A DNA stretch of 64,000 nt from Bradyrhizobium diazoefficiens (GCF_016616235.1 NZ_CP067100.1:2291001-2355000), one strand, 5' to 3'. Positions 8,805-17,421 are shown, numbered from the stretch's first letter. The notes: generated by a model from the letters alone, not told the origin. Program-made: numbers and translations.

Positions 8805-8821
8805 ATGTGCGTAGCGCACAT
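8805..8821. promoter_or_regulatory. Palindromic operator copy 1 (MarR site)
   Basis: ATGTGCGTAGCGCACAT is a 17 bp palindrome with 7 bp arms around TAG. It lies 35 bp from an identical 15 bp core (8841-8855), between the hydrolase start at 8769 and the MarR start at 8869. Size, symmetry and place fit a MarR dimer site controlling both promoters; binding is inferred. Confidence 0.75.
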
Positions 8822-8840
8822 GTCTGGTCAAGTTGTTTTT

Positions 8841-8855
8841 TGTGCGTAGCGCACA
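8841..8855. promoter_or_regulatory. Palindromic operator copy 2 (MarR site)
   Basis: TGTGCGTAGCGCACA repeats the core of the first palindrome exactly, including the non-symmetric TAG centre and in the same orientation. It ends 13 bp before the MarR start codon used here, where a bound protein would block its own gene. The 35 bp step is a little over three helical turns. Confidence 0.75.
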
Positions 8856-8868
8856 TATTGTGGCGGGC

Positions 8869-9378
8869 ATGGAAACGGGAATCGCCAATTTGCTGGGAGC
8901 GCTCTCGCTCGCGGTCATGGATCGGATCGAGCAGGGCGCGCGCGAGGTCATCGGCCGTGGCGGCGAAACGCCCGCGGCGCTCGTTGTCATCGGCTATGGC
9001 CAGGGCATGACCAACGACAAGCTGCGGCGCATCCTCGGCCTGTCGCATTCCGGCACTGTCCGGCTGGTGGACCGTCTGGTTTCGGACCGGCTCGTCGAGC
9101 GCCGTGCCGGAAAGGACGGCCGCGAGATCGCCCTGCACCTGACCGCTACGGGCGCCGCGACCCGGAACCAGTTGATGACGTCCCGCATTTCAGCCGTCGC
9201 GTCGCTTCTCGATGTGCTGTCACCGGCGGAAACCAAGCGGCTCGAAACCCTGATCCACGCATTGCTGGCAAGGCAGGACACATCCGAGATGGATCGCTTC
9301 ACGATCTGCCGGATGTGCGACGACAGGGTCTGCACGAATTGCCCGTTGCCCACGAACAAGGGCAAAGGCGGTCGCTAG
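8869..9378 (+). CDS. MarR family winged-helix regulator with Cys-rich tail
   Basis: A 169-residue MarR-type repressor. The winged helix is seen in NDKLRRILGLSHSGTVRLVD (recognition region) followed by RLVERRAGKDGREIALHLT (wing). The last 30 residues add an unusual cysteine cluster: ICRMCDDRVCTNCPLPTN, four Cys in CxxCxxxxCxxC spacing, which could bind a metal or form disulfides and so sense oxidants or electrophiles. The ATG at 8869 was chosen; an upstream TTG at 8833 would translate through the operator. It faces the epoxide-hydrolase-like gene and probably represses both that gene and itself through the two palindromes between them. Confidence 0.88.
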   Translation: METGIANLLGALSLAVMDRIEQGAREVIGRGGETPAALVVIGYGQGMTNDKLRRILGLSHSGTVRLVDRLVSDRLVERRAGKDGREIALHLTATGAATRNQLMTSRISAVASLLDVLSPAETKRLETLIHALLARQDTSEMDRFTICRMCDDRVCTNCPLPTNKGKGGR

Positions 9379-9394
9379 CGGATCGCTCCGGATC

Positions 9395-9419
9395 GGAACA
9401 TCTTGCAATTGCCAACGTT
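9395..9419 (+). promoter_or_regulatory. EcfG-type (general stress) promoter
   Basis: GGAAC at 9395-9399, exactly 16 bases, then CGTT at 9416-9419. This equals the consensus of promoters read by the alphaproteobacterial general-stress sigma factor EcfG (GGAAC-N16/17-CGTT). The next start codon is 49 bp downstream at 9468. Confidence 0.7.
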
Positions 9420-9467
9420 GTCGCGACCAGCGGCGTTGTTCAGCCGGCCAGCACAGAACACCACACG

Positions 9468-9923
9468 ATGAAGAAGACCGCCGCGATCCTTGTCATGCTC
9501 TGTGCGTTGCCGGCTGCTGCCGGTGCGGAGAGCTGGAGCAGCTATCGCATTCCCGAGAGCGGGACCCGCGTCGACATTCCCGCATCCATCTTCACCGAAA
9601 AGGCCGGACAGCCTGACGGATACGGCGTGAAATACCGGACCGGCGACGGCCGTGCGGACCTCACGGTGCAGGCCGTCCCGAATGACGGCAGCTCGCCGGC
9701 CGCATTCCTCGCCAGGAAGAACCCGCCGGCCGGCATCATCTACAAGCGCGTCGCGCCGCGCTTCTTCGTGGTCTCCAGCATCCGCCGTGGCAAGATCTGG
9801 TACGATCGCTGCAACTTCGGGAGCCGCTACGTGCATTGCGTGCTGATCAACTATCCGGCCGCCGAGAAGCGGCAATGGGATGCGGTCGTGACCCGGATCA
9901 GCCGCACGCTGAGCGGCGGCTGA
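9468..9923 (+). CDS. Exported protein of unknown function
   Basis: A 151-residue protein starting with a clear signal peptide (MKKTAAILVMLCALPAAAGA, cleavage likely after about residue 20). The mature part has no membrane segment, begins SWSSYRIPESGTRVDIPASI and contains two Cys (YDRCNFGSRYVHC), likely a periplasmic disulfide. I do not recognise a named domain; similar small secreted proteins are common in Bradyrhizobium. The ATG at 9468 is set by the signal peptide. A perfect EcfG-type promoter just upstream suggests induction in the general stress response. Confidence 0.75.
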   Translation: MKKTAAILVMLCALPAAAGAESWSSYRIPESGTRVDIPASIFTEKAGQPDGYGVKYRTGDGRADLTVQAVPNDGSSPAAFLARKNPPAGIIYKRVAPRFFVVSSIRRGKIWYDRCNFGSRYVHCVLINYPAAEKRQWDAVVTRISRTLSGG

Positions 9924-9935
9924 TCTTCTGCGATG

Positions 9936-9965
9936 AAAAGAGCTGCCCGCGCGTTGCGGGCAGCA
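9936..9965 (-). terminator. Intrinsic terminator between convergent genes
   Basis: GCTGCCCGC at 9943-9951 pairs perfectly with GCGGGCAGC at 9957-9965 over a 5 nt loop. Read on the minus strand the stem is followed by TCTTTTC, so it should end the minus-strand transcript of the Ser/Gly-rich genes; the plus-strand gene also ends here. Confidence 0.7.
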
Positions 9966-9980
9966 GTTCGTGAGGATTGT

Positions 9981-10409
9981 TCAGCGCACGTTCGTCGACG
10001 TCGTCGACATGGACGGCTTGGAGCCCGGCACATGCGACATGGTCTTGGTGGTCGATCCCACCTCTTCGCCCGCCTTCACTTTCGTGCGGGTGTGGGAGCG
10101 GCTGAAGGTGCCGCCCTCATGCGCTTGCGCACGCGCGTTGGAATTGAGCACCGGGCCGTTTCCCTTGTTCATGCTGGTGCCGGATTGCGCCCTGCCGTTG
10201 ACGGCCGCGGCACCGCCGCCTGCCGCGATGGACGAGCCGGTCTGTCCCGAAGCCGACGTCGAGGTGCCGCCGGTGCCGAGTGTCGTGGCCGAGGTGCCGC
10301 CGGCGGCGGCCGAACCGCCGGTGCCGCCGGTCATGCTGGTTTGCGCCGATAGCGGCGAGGCAGCCGCGACCAGCAACGCGACCGCAGAGGTCGCGATCAA
10401 TGTTTTCAT
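9981..10409 (-). CDS. Exported Gly/Ser/Thr-rich protein
   Basis: A 142-residue protein with a signal peptide (MKTLIATSAVALLVAAAS, then PLSAQ) and a low-complexity mature part: SMTGGTGGSAAAGGTS, TTLGTGGTSTSASGQTGSS, later a more basic, hydrophilic C-terminal half (RSHTRTKVKAGEEV). No known domain. The GTGG-S/T phrases resemble those of the 215-residue repeat protein encoded 430 bp upstream, so the two may be paralogues. AAGGAAAGGA precedes the ATG. It follows the 117-residue gene at 10425-10778 by only 15 bp and should share its transcript, which ends at the 9936-9965 hairpin. A role at the cell surface or in the periplasm is inferred only from export. Confidence 0.7.
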   Translation of the reverse strand: MKTLIATSAVALLVAAASPLSAQTSMTGGTGGSAAAGGTSATTLGTGGTSTSASGQTGSSIAAGGGAAAVNGRAQSGTSMNKGNGPVLNSNARAQAHEGGTFSRSHTRTKVKAGEEVGSTTKTMSHVPGSKPSMSTTSTNVR

Positions 10410-10424
10410 CTGTCAGTCCTTTCC

Positions 10425-10778
10425 TTATGGCGACGATGTCGAGATCGTGCAGCCGTTGACGGTCACTGTGCTTGCGCTGGTCGAGCCGGGCCCGCCTGCA
10501 GTCGAGGACGAACTCGACACGTTGCCGCCGCCCGCCTGGATGTGCACCGACGATCCACCGGCCGAGCTCGAGCTCGACAACGAGCCGCTCGATGCGGACG
10601 AGCCGGTCGTGCCTGAACCTGAGGAGCCGATCGCAGTGATGCTGCCGTCGGCGTGTTTTTCGACCGTGACCTTGCAGGTCTCGCCCGAAGCCGTCTTGCC
10701 GGTTTTTTCCATTGTTACCGCCTGAGCAGCGCTGCCCATCAGGACCAACGCCGCGATCGCAACGATTGATCTAATCAT
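10425..10778 (-). CDS. Exported Ser-rich small protein
   Basis: A 117-residue protein with a signal peptide (MIRSIVAIAALVLMGSAAQA). The mature N-terminus, VTMEKTGKTASGETCKVTVE, is followed by a Ser/Gly-rich middle (SSGSGTTGSSASSGSLSSSS) and a short end with VTVNGCTISTSS. The two mature Cys, one near each end, could form a disulfide closing the chain over the flexible middle. No known domain. The ATG at 10778 has GGAGGAG seven bases upstream. First gene of a two-gene unit with 9981-10409. Confidence 0.7.
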   Translation of the reverse strand: MIRSIVAIAALVLMGSAAQAVTMEKTGKTASGETCKVTVEKHADGSITAIGSSGSGTTGSSASSGSLSSSSSAGGSSVHIQAGGGNVSSSSSTAGGPGSTSASTVTVNGCTISTSSP

Positions 10779-10804
10779 GCGAGTTCTCCTCCAACAAAGA
10801 CGAA

Positions 10805-10826
10805 GGAGCGGCATCGCTGCCGCTCC
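10805..10826 (-). terminator. Hairpin after the repeat-protein gene
   Basis: GGAGCGGCA (10805-10813) pairs with TGCCGCTCC (10818-10826) over a 4 nt loop. On the minus strand it is followed by TTCGTCTTTG, a weak T-tract. It lies between the repeat-protein gene and the next codirectional gene and may be a terminator or attenuator. Confidence 0.5.
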
Positions 10827-10839
10827 GCCGGCCAGAACG

Positions 10840-11487
10840 TCAGTCCCTGTCCTTCTTCATCTCGCCCTTGTGGTGGCCTTTGCCCTTCTCCATGCCCATC
10901 TCGCTGGCGTGACCCGCAGACGAGCCGGCTGCTCCCACGGTCGAGCCGCTCTTGCCGCCGCCCGCTGACGAGCCGCCGGTGCCGACAGTCGATGCCGAGT
11001 TGGAGCCGGAGCCGGAGCCTGCCGCGGAGCCGCCGGTGCCGAGGCTTGAAGAGCTCTTGCCGCCGCCGGCCGACGAACCGCCGGTGCCGAGGGTCGAGGC
11101 CGAGCCGCTGCCCGAGCCGGATCCGGCCGCAGAGCCGCCCGTGCCAACGCTTGAAGAGCTCTTGCCGCTGCCAGCCGACGAACCGCCGGTGCCGAGCGTC
11201 GAGGCCGAGCCGCTACCCGAGCCGGAGCCCGCTGCAGAGCCGCCGGTGCCGACCGTCGAGCTGCTGGTGCCGCCGCCTGCCGACGAGCCGCCCGTCCCGA
11301 GCGTCGATGCCGAGCCCGAGCCGCTGCCGGAACCAGCCGACGAACCGCCGGTGCCGACGGTCGAGTTGCTGGTGCCGCCGCCAGCCGACGAGCCGCCCGT
11401 GCCGACCGTCGAGCTCGACTGCGCCACGGCGAGCGCCGTACCGGCCAGCAGCGCCGCTGCGGCCGCAGACAATTTCAGAATCCTCAT
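10840..11487 (-). CDS. Exported Ser/Gly-rich protein of alternating 16/19-residue repeats
   Basis: A 215-residue protein. Residues 1-25 are a signal peptide (MRILKLSAAAAALLAGTALA). Residues 26-181 are nine units alternating 16 residues (STVGTGGSSAGGGTSN type) and 19 residues (STLGTGGSAAGSGSGSGSA type), that is 4.5 copies of a 35-residue period. The tail is quite different: MGMEKGKGHHKGEMKKDRD, basic and His-containing. No known domain; the composition is that of a flexible, hydrophilic surface or matrix polypeptide. Signal peptide, uniform frame and conserved repeat spelling argue that this strand is coded, although a Pro-rich frame is open on the other strand. Repeat number is likely variable between strains. 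Confidence 0.7.
   Translation of the reverse strand: MRILKLSAAAAALLAGTALAVAQSSSTVGTGGSSAGGGTSNSTVGTGGSSAGSGSGSGSASTLGTGGSSAGGGTSSSTVGTGGSAAGSGSGSGSASTLGTGGSSAGSGKSSSSVGTGGSAAGSGSGSGSASTLGTGGSSAGGGKSSSSLGTGGSAAGSGSGSNSASTVGTGGSSAGGGKSGSTVGAAGSSAGHASEMGMEKGKGHHKGEMKKDRD
10945..11412 (-). repeat. Tandem coding repeat, 105 bp period (48+57 bp subunits)
   Basis: The repeat region of the Ser/Gly-rich gene. Each 105 bp period encodes one 16-residue and one 19-residue unit; subunits differ mostly at synonymous or Ser/Thr/Ala positions. The DNA is extremely GC-rich and prone to slippage, so copy number should be checked in any assembly. Confidence 0.8.
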
Positions 11488-11531
11488 CAGTGTCTCCTCC
11501 GATTATCAAATTGCCAAAACAGGCTCGGGAT

Positions 11532-11556
11532 AAAGTGGCAGAGGCTGAAACGTTCC
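11532..11556 (-). promoter_or_regulatory. EcfG-like promoter (near match) for the repeat-protein gene
   Basis: On the minus strand GGAAC (11556-11552) is followed after 16 bases by CTTT (11535-11532). The consensus is GGAAC-N16/17-CGTT, so the -35 is perfect and the -10 deviates at one base. The start codon at 11487 is about 45 bp downstream. Tentative. Confidence 0.4.
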
Positions 11557-11649
11557 TTTGGCAGGTTGGGGGATGTGGAAGATGCACGCGATATGATTGC
11601 GTCGGGTTCCGGTGACGCAGATGTCACGCGGGTGCGAAGCTCGGCGTTG

Positions 11650-12261
11650 TCAGGACGACGCCAGTCCCGTCCTGCGCCGCAAATCCGTGATCGCGCGCAG
11701 GAAGCTGTCGGCCGGCGTCGTCTCCGGATCGATCAGGCGGTGCAGGCGGAAGCCGTCTTCCAGCGCCAGCACGACGGACGCGATCCAGGGCGGGTTCAGC
11801 GTGTCGCGCTTCGCGCTGCTCTTCATGGTCGCCTCGATAATGTCGGCGACGAGCTTGCGCCGCGCGCGCAGGCGTTTGGCGAGTTCTGGGCGGCGCTTTT
11901 CGGCGCGCGCGACGAACAGGATCATCTCCATGTGCAGCAGCGGCGAGCGGCCGAGCGGATCCTGCCTGCTGCGATCCATCGCCTTCAAGGCCGCGATGAA
12001 ATCGTCGAGATTGTCGTGCTGGGCGAGGATGTCCATGTTGCGGCGGATCGACTGCTCGACATGGTCCTCGAGCATGGCGATGATCAATTCGTCCTTGCTC
12101 TTGAAATTGGAATAGAACGCGCCGCGGGTGAAGCCAGCGGCGGCCGCGATCGCCTCGATGCTGGCGCCGCCGATGCCGTCCGCTTCGAACACGCGCGCGG
12201 CCGCCTCGAACAGCTTATCGCGCGTGTCGTCCCTGGTCGGCCTGGTTCTCAGTCTTGACAT
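11650..12261 (-). CDS. TetR/AcrR family transcriptional regulator
   Basis: A 203-residue regulator. The N-terminal TetR helix-turn-helix is clear: TRDKLFEAAARVFEADGI, then GASIEAIAAAAGFTRGAFYS and NFKSKDELI. The C-terminal ligand domain (about 60-190) has no recognisable effector signature. It is transcribed away from a cytochrome P450 gene over a gap of 141 bp that holds a perfect 12+12 bp inverted repeat, 23 bp upstream of its own start. The obvious inference is that it represses the P450 gene and itself until the P450 substrate or a related compound binds. Confidence 0.92.
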   Translation of the reverse strand: MSRLRTRPTRDDTRDKLFEAAARVFEADGIGGASIEAIAAAAGFTRGAFYSNFKSKDELIIAMLEDHVEQSIRRNMDILAQHDNLDDFIAALKAMDRSRQDPLGRSPLLHMEMILFVARAEKRRPELAKRLRARRKLVADIIEATMKSSAKRDTLNPPWIASVVLALEDGFRLHRLIDPETTPADSFLRAITDLRRRTGLASS

Positions 12262-12283
12262 CGGACGAGTTTAGGGCAAAATG

Positions 12284-12311
12284 CAACTCGATACAACAAT
12301 GTATCGAGTTG
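12284..12311. promoter_or_regulatory. TetR operator: perfect 12+12 bp inverted repeat
   Basis: CAACTCGATACA, spacer acaa, TGTATCGAGTTG: 28 bp with perfectly matching 12 bp arms. It is the only such symmetry between the divergent TetR and P450 genes. Size and place fit a TetR-family dimer or dimer pair; binding is inferred. Confidence 0.85.
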
Positions 12312-12402
12312 ATAATAGACAGGGATGGTTACGCAAGGCTCCGTGCAAGGCTCCGGGGCTGCCTCGCGTATCGTGTCATGCGGCAACCGATGTGAGGTCA
12401 CC

Positions 12403-13629
<1,227 letters not shown>

Positions 13630-13665
13630 AGGACGGACGCGTTAACCTCCGCGCGCAACAGTCGC

Positions 13666-13694
13666 TGTGACTTCGCCACACTTCCCCCTATATA
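13666..13694 (+). promoter_or_regulatory. Candidate promoter of the AsmA gene
   Basis: TGTGAC (13666-13671), 17 bases, TATATA (13689-13694). The -10 sits inside a small palindrome, CCCCTATATAAGGGG (13685-13699). The start codon follows 67 bp downstream. Judged by eye against the housekeeping consensus. Confidence 0.35.
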
Positions 13695-13761
13695 AGGGGC
13701 TGTTCCGGCGCGCCTGAGGCCCTCAGGTTTGGCCCGGGCCGGTTTGGCCGAGGGGAGACCC

Positions 13762-16700
13762 GTGCAGACGACGCTGCTCGGACTGGCGATTGCCTTCATC
13801 ATTGCGCTTTTGGCCGCGCTGATCGGGCCATACTTCATCGACTGGAACCAGTTCCGGCCCCAGTTCGAGGCGGAGGCTGTCAGGATCATCGGCGTGCCGG
13901 TGCGGGTGGCGGGCGAGCTCGACGCGCGGCTGCTGCCGACGCCGACGCTGCGGCTGCGCTCGGTTACGTTCGGCGGCAACAACGATCTCGGCCGCCTGCG
14001 CGCCGACAAGCTCGATGTCGAGTTCAGCCTGGGCTCGCTGATGCGCGGCGAATGGCGCGCCACCGAACTTTCGGTGGGAGGCATGGCGGCCGATCTCGGC
14101 CTCGATGCGCGCGGCCGGGTCGATCTGCCCTCGACCGCCAGCGGCACCTTCAATCTCGCCTCGCTCGCGATCGAGCGGCTGAATCTCACCGGCCGCATCG
14201 CCCTGCACGATGCCGCCAGCCGCTCGACGCTGGAGCTGAGCGACATCGCCTTCTCCGGCGACGTCCGCTCGCTCGCCGGCTCGGTGCGCGGCGACGGCAG
14301 TTTCACGGTCGGGCGCACCCGCTATCCGTTCCGCATCTCCTCCGGCCCGAGCGCCGACGGCAGCGCCACCCGTCTGCATCTCAACATCGAGCCCGGCGAA
14401 CGCGCCATGCTTGCCGATCTCGAGGGCGTGCTCGCTTTCGACAACCGCCAGCCGAAATTCGACGGCGCGCTGACGCTTGCGGTGCCCGCGGCCAAAAAGC
14501 CGGGCGAGGCCGGGCCGACGCCGTGGAAGCTCACCACCAAACTGAAGGCCGATCCAGCCGGGGCGAAGTTCGAGCAGGTCGATGCCAGCTTCGGCAGTGA
14601 GGACAGCGCGCTCAAACTCGGCGGCGTCGGCGATCTCAGGTTCGGCGCCTCGCCGCTGCTGCGCGCGGTGCTGTCCGCGCGCCAGGTCGATGCCGACAAG
14701 CTCGCGGGCAAGGACGATGCCGAGCCGCTGCGCATCCTGCCGGCGCTGCGCGCCGGGCTCGCTGCGATCCCGCAGGCGCCGATCCCGGCGCAGATCGAGT
14801 TCAACTCCGACCAGATCATGCTCGGCGGCCGTCCGCTCCAGAACATCGCCGCCGAGCTTGCGACCGACGGACGATCCTGGACCTTTCAGAAGCTCGAGCT
14901 GCGCGCGCCCGGCATGACGCAGCTGTCGCTCAACGGTGCGACGCCAGGCGCGGACAGTTTCAGCGGCCGCCTCAGCGTCGAATCCTCCGATCCGGATACG
15001 CTGGTGGCCTGGCTCCAGGGCCGCAGCGAGATCAACCGCCGCAGCACGCGGCCGCTGCGCCTTGCCGGCGACGTCACCATCGCCGCCAACCATCTCGCCA
15101 TCGACCACCTCAAAGCCGAGATCGAAGGCGGCGCCGTCGAAGGCCGCATCGGCTTCGTGCAGACCGGCGCGAGCAAGGGTTCGCGCATCGACGCCGAGAT
15201 CAAGGCCGATCGCCTCGACCTCGACGCCGCCGCAAGTTTTGTCCGCGCGCTCGCGGGGCCGCAAGGCGAATGGCCGGAAGAGGCAAAGCTCTCGCTCGAT
15301 ATCGGCCGCGCCATCTCCGCCGGCCAGGAGCTGCGGCCGTTCACGGCCAGGCTCGGCTACGGCCCGGCGGCGCTGTCGCTGGAGCAGTTGCGGTTCGGTC
15401 GGGCCGGCGGCGTCATTACCGAGGCGAGCGGCAATTTCGATCGCACGCATGCCACCGGCAGACTGGCGCTGAAATCCTCCGCCAATTCGCTGCGCGAGCT
15501 GACCGCACTGATCGAGCCGTTTGCGCCGTCGGTGCGCGCCCGCTTCGATGCGCTCCCGTCATTGCCCGGCGCGGCGCGCCTCAAGCTCGACCTCAGTCTC
15601 GACAAGAATGCCGAGCATGCCGATCGCAGCAACGCCCGCGCCGTGCTCGATCTCGATGCGCCGCAGCTCAAGGCCACCGCGACGCTGACCGCGCAGACAC
15701 CGGTCGCCGCCGTCAGCGGCATCGATATCGAGACGTTGCGGAGCAGCGACTTCACGCTGGACTCGAAAGTCTCGACGCCGCAGGCGAATGCATTGCTGGC
15801 GCCGCTCGGGCTCGACCGCGTCGTGGCGGCGGGCGAGGGCGCCTCGCAATTCGAAAGCAAGATCAGCGGCGCCTGGCATCGTCCGCTGCAGTTGAACGCC
15901 AGGCTGAGCGGCGGCGGGCTGGACGCGGATGCGCAAGGCAGCGTCGAACTGTCGGAGCCCAAAGGCAGCGTGAACCTGCGCGTCCGCAACGCCAATCTGG
16001 CGCCGCTGTTCGGCGCCAGCCCGGCCGGCAAATCCGTCCAGGGCGTCAGCCTGTCCGCGCGCGTCGGGCTGTCGGGCAATCGCCTGACGCTTGACGATCT
16101 CGACAGCAGCGCAGCCGGCTCGCATTTGCGCGGTCATCTCGCGGTCACGCTCGATCAGGAGAAGAGCGTCGAGGGCGAAGTCGGCCTCGATACGCTCGAT
16201 CTGATGCCGGCGCTCGCGATGGCGATCGGCGCTGCCGGACATGATGCCGGCGAGCCGCTCGGTGCGGGGCTGATCGGTGCCTGGCGCGGCAGGATTGCCT
16301 TCCAGGCGCTGCGCGGCGCGCTGCCTGGCGGCATCGAGCTGCGTCCCGTCGGCGGCATCATCAGGAGCGACGGCCAGTCGCTCGCGCTCGATGGCCTCAA
16401 GGGCGGCCTTGGCGGCGGTGAGATGTCGGCGAGCCTTGACGCACGCAATGGCGCGGGGGGTCTTGCGTTGAGCGCGCGCATCGAGCTCGCCAATGTCGAT
16501 GCGGCGGCGCTGCGCTACCGCGATCTGGCGCTGCCCAAGGGACGCGCCTCGCTGCAGATGGCGCTGACCAGCCAGGGCCGCAGCGTCGCGGCCTTGACCG
16601 GCGCGCTCGCCGGCAACGGCACGGTGACGCTCGAGTCCGCCGAGATCTCTGGCCTCAATCCCCGCGCCTTCGAGATCGCCATCCGCGCCAGCGACGGCGG

Positions 16701-17382
16701 CCAGGTCAGCGACGACAACCGCCTGCGTCAGCTGGTCGAGCCCGCGTTGTCGGCGGCTCCCATCGCGGTCGCTTCGGCGCAGATTCCGTTCACCATCCGC
16801 GATGGGCGCCTGCGGGTCGGCGCAACGCCGCTGGAAGCGAAGAATGCCCGCGCCATCGTCTCCGGCGGCTACGACATCCCCGCCGACCAGGCCGATATCC
16901 GCGCCAGCCTGACGCCGATCATGACCGGGCTCTCCGGCGCGCCGCCGGAGATCCAGCTGTTCGCGGCCGGTCCTCCCGACAAGCTGAACCGCACGGTCGA
17001 TGTCGCGCCGCTGTCGTCATGGCTCGCGGTGCGCACCATCGACCGTGAGACGCGCCGGTTGGACGCCATCGAGCGCGGCGAGCCACCGCCGGCGACCGCG
17101 GCGCTGCCGACGCTGGTCTCGCCCGATCCGGCGCCGGAGCCATCGCGGACCGACGTGCCGCTGCCCGACCGCGATCCCCGCCGTGCGCCATCGTCCAAGC
17201 CAAAGGCGGCGCCGACGCCAAGGGCGCCGCAGGCCGCGCCCGCAGCTCCAAATCCGCCGCTCGCAAGCCAGCAGGTCGCGCCCCTGCCGCCGCCGATCGA
17301 CGTGCGGCCGGCTCCGGGCCCGCCGCCCGCAAAACCCAGGCCGAAGCCGCCGCTGGTCCTCACGCCGCAGTCGAATCCGTGA
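13762..17382 (+). CDS. AsmA family protein
   Basis: A 1206-residue envelope protein. One N-terminal membrane segment (TTLLGLAIAFIIALLAALI) is followed by the AsmA opening YFIDWNQFRPQFEAEA and RVAGELDARLLPTPTLRLRS. The rest is a very long periplasmic part rich in beta-strand repeats, closing with the AsmA C-terminal type segment (VTLESAEISGLNPRAFEIAI) and about 110 residues of Pro/Ala-rich tail (PPPAKPRPKPPLVLTP). AsmA-like proteins belong to the bridge-like lipid-transfer superfamily and influence outer-membrane lipid make-up. The GTG at 13762 was chosen because GGGGAGA lies just upstream and the membrane segment follows at once; a TTG at 13729 is less likely. It is a single-gene unit. Confidence 0.88.
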   Translation: MQTTLLGLAIAFIIALLAALIGPYFIDWNQFRPQFEAEAVRIIGVPVRVAGELDARLLPTPTLRLRSVTFGGNNDLGRLRADKLDVEFSLGSLMRGEWRATELSVGGMAADLGLDARGRVDLPSTASGTFNLASLAIERLNLTGRIALHDAASRSTLELSDIAFSGDVRSLAGSVRGDGSFTVGRTRYPFRISSGPSADGSATRLHLNIEPGERAMLADLEGVLAFDNRQPKFDGALTLAVPAAKKPGEAGPTPWKLTTKLKADPAGAKFEQVDASFGSEDSALKLGGVGDLRFGASPLLRAVLSARQVDADKLAGKDDAEPLRILPALRAGLAAIPQAPIPAQIEFNSDQIMLGGRPLQNIAAELATDGRSWTFQKLELRAPGMTQLSLNGATPGADSFSGRLSVESSDPDTLVAWLQGRSEINRRSTRPLRLAGDVTIAANHLAIDHLKAEIEGGAVEGRIGFVQTGASKGSRIDAEIKADRLDLDAAASFVRALAGPQGEWPEEAKLSLDIGRAISAGQELRPFTARLGYGPAALSLEQLRFGRAGGVITEASGNFDRTHATGRLALKSSANSLRELTALIEPFAPSVRARFDALPSLPGAARLKLDLSLDKNAEHADRSNARAVLDLDAPQLKATATLTAQTPVAAVSGIDIETLRSSDFTLDSKVSTPQANALLAPLGLDRVVAAGEGASQFESKISGAWHRPLQLNARLSGGGLDADAQGSVELSEPKGSVNLRVRNANLAPLFGASPAGKSVQGVSLSARVGLSGNRLTLDDLDSSAAGSHLRGHLAVTLDQEKSVEGEVGLDTLDLMPALAMAIGAAGHDAGEPLGAGLIGAWRGRIAFQALRGALPGGIELRPVGGIIRSDGQSLALDGLKGGLGGGEMSASLDARNGAGGLALSARIELANVDAAALRYRDLALPKGRASLQMALTSQGRSVAALTGALAGNGTVTLESAEISGLNPRAFEIAIRASDGGQVSDDNRLRQLVEPALSAAPIAVASAQIPFTIRDGRLRVGATPLEAKNARAIVSGGYDIPADQADIRASLTPIMTGLSGAPPEIQLFAAGPPDKLNRTVDVAPLSSWLAVRTIDRETRRLDAIERGEPPPATAALPTLVSPDPAPEPSRTDVPLPDRDPRRAPSSKPKAAPTPRAPQAAPAAPNPPLASQQVAPLPPPIDVRPAPGPPPAKPRPKPPLVLTPQSNP

Positions 17383-17421
17383 GGGCGGAGTTGGTTTGCC
17401 CGGATCGAGCCGCAGGGTCTT

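Noticed and set aside
9970..10725. 251-residue plus-strand frame (Pro/Glu/Val-rich) crossing two Ser/Gly-rich genes
   Set aside because: It is the complement of Gly/Ser repeats, has no signal peptide or start site, and crosses the boundary of two genes that each have signal peptides and ribosome binding sites on the other strand.
10945..11412. CRISPR-like array because of regular repeats
   Set aside because: The repeats are contiguous, coding and without unique spacers; no cas genes are nearby.
10952..11533. 193-residue Pro/Glu-rich repeat frame opposite the repeat protein
   Set aside because: Complement of GGSSAG-type codons; no ribosome binding site, whereas the minus strand begins with a clean signal peptide.
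13723..15450. 575-residue antisense frame over the AsmA gene
   Set aside because: No recognisable domain and typical shadow composition.
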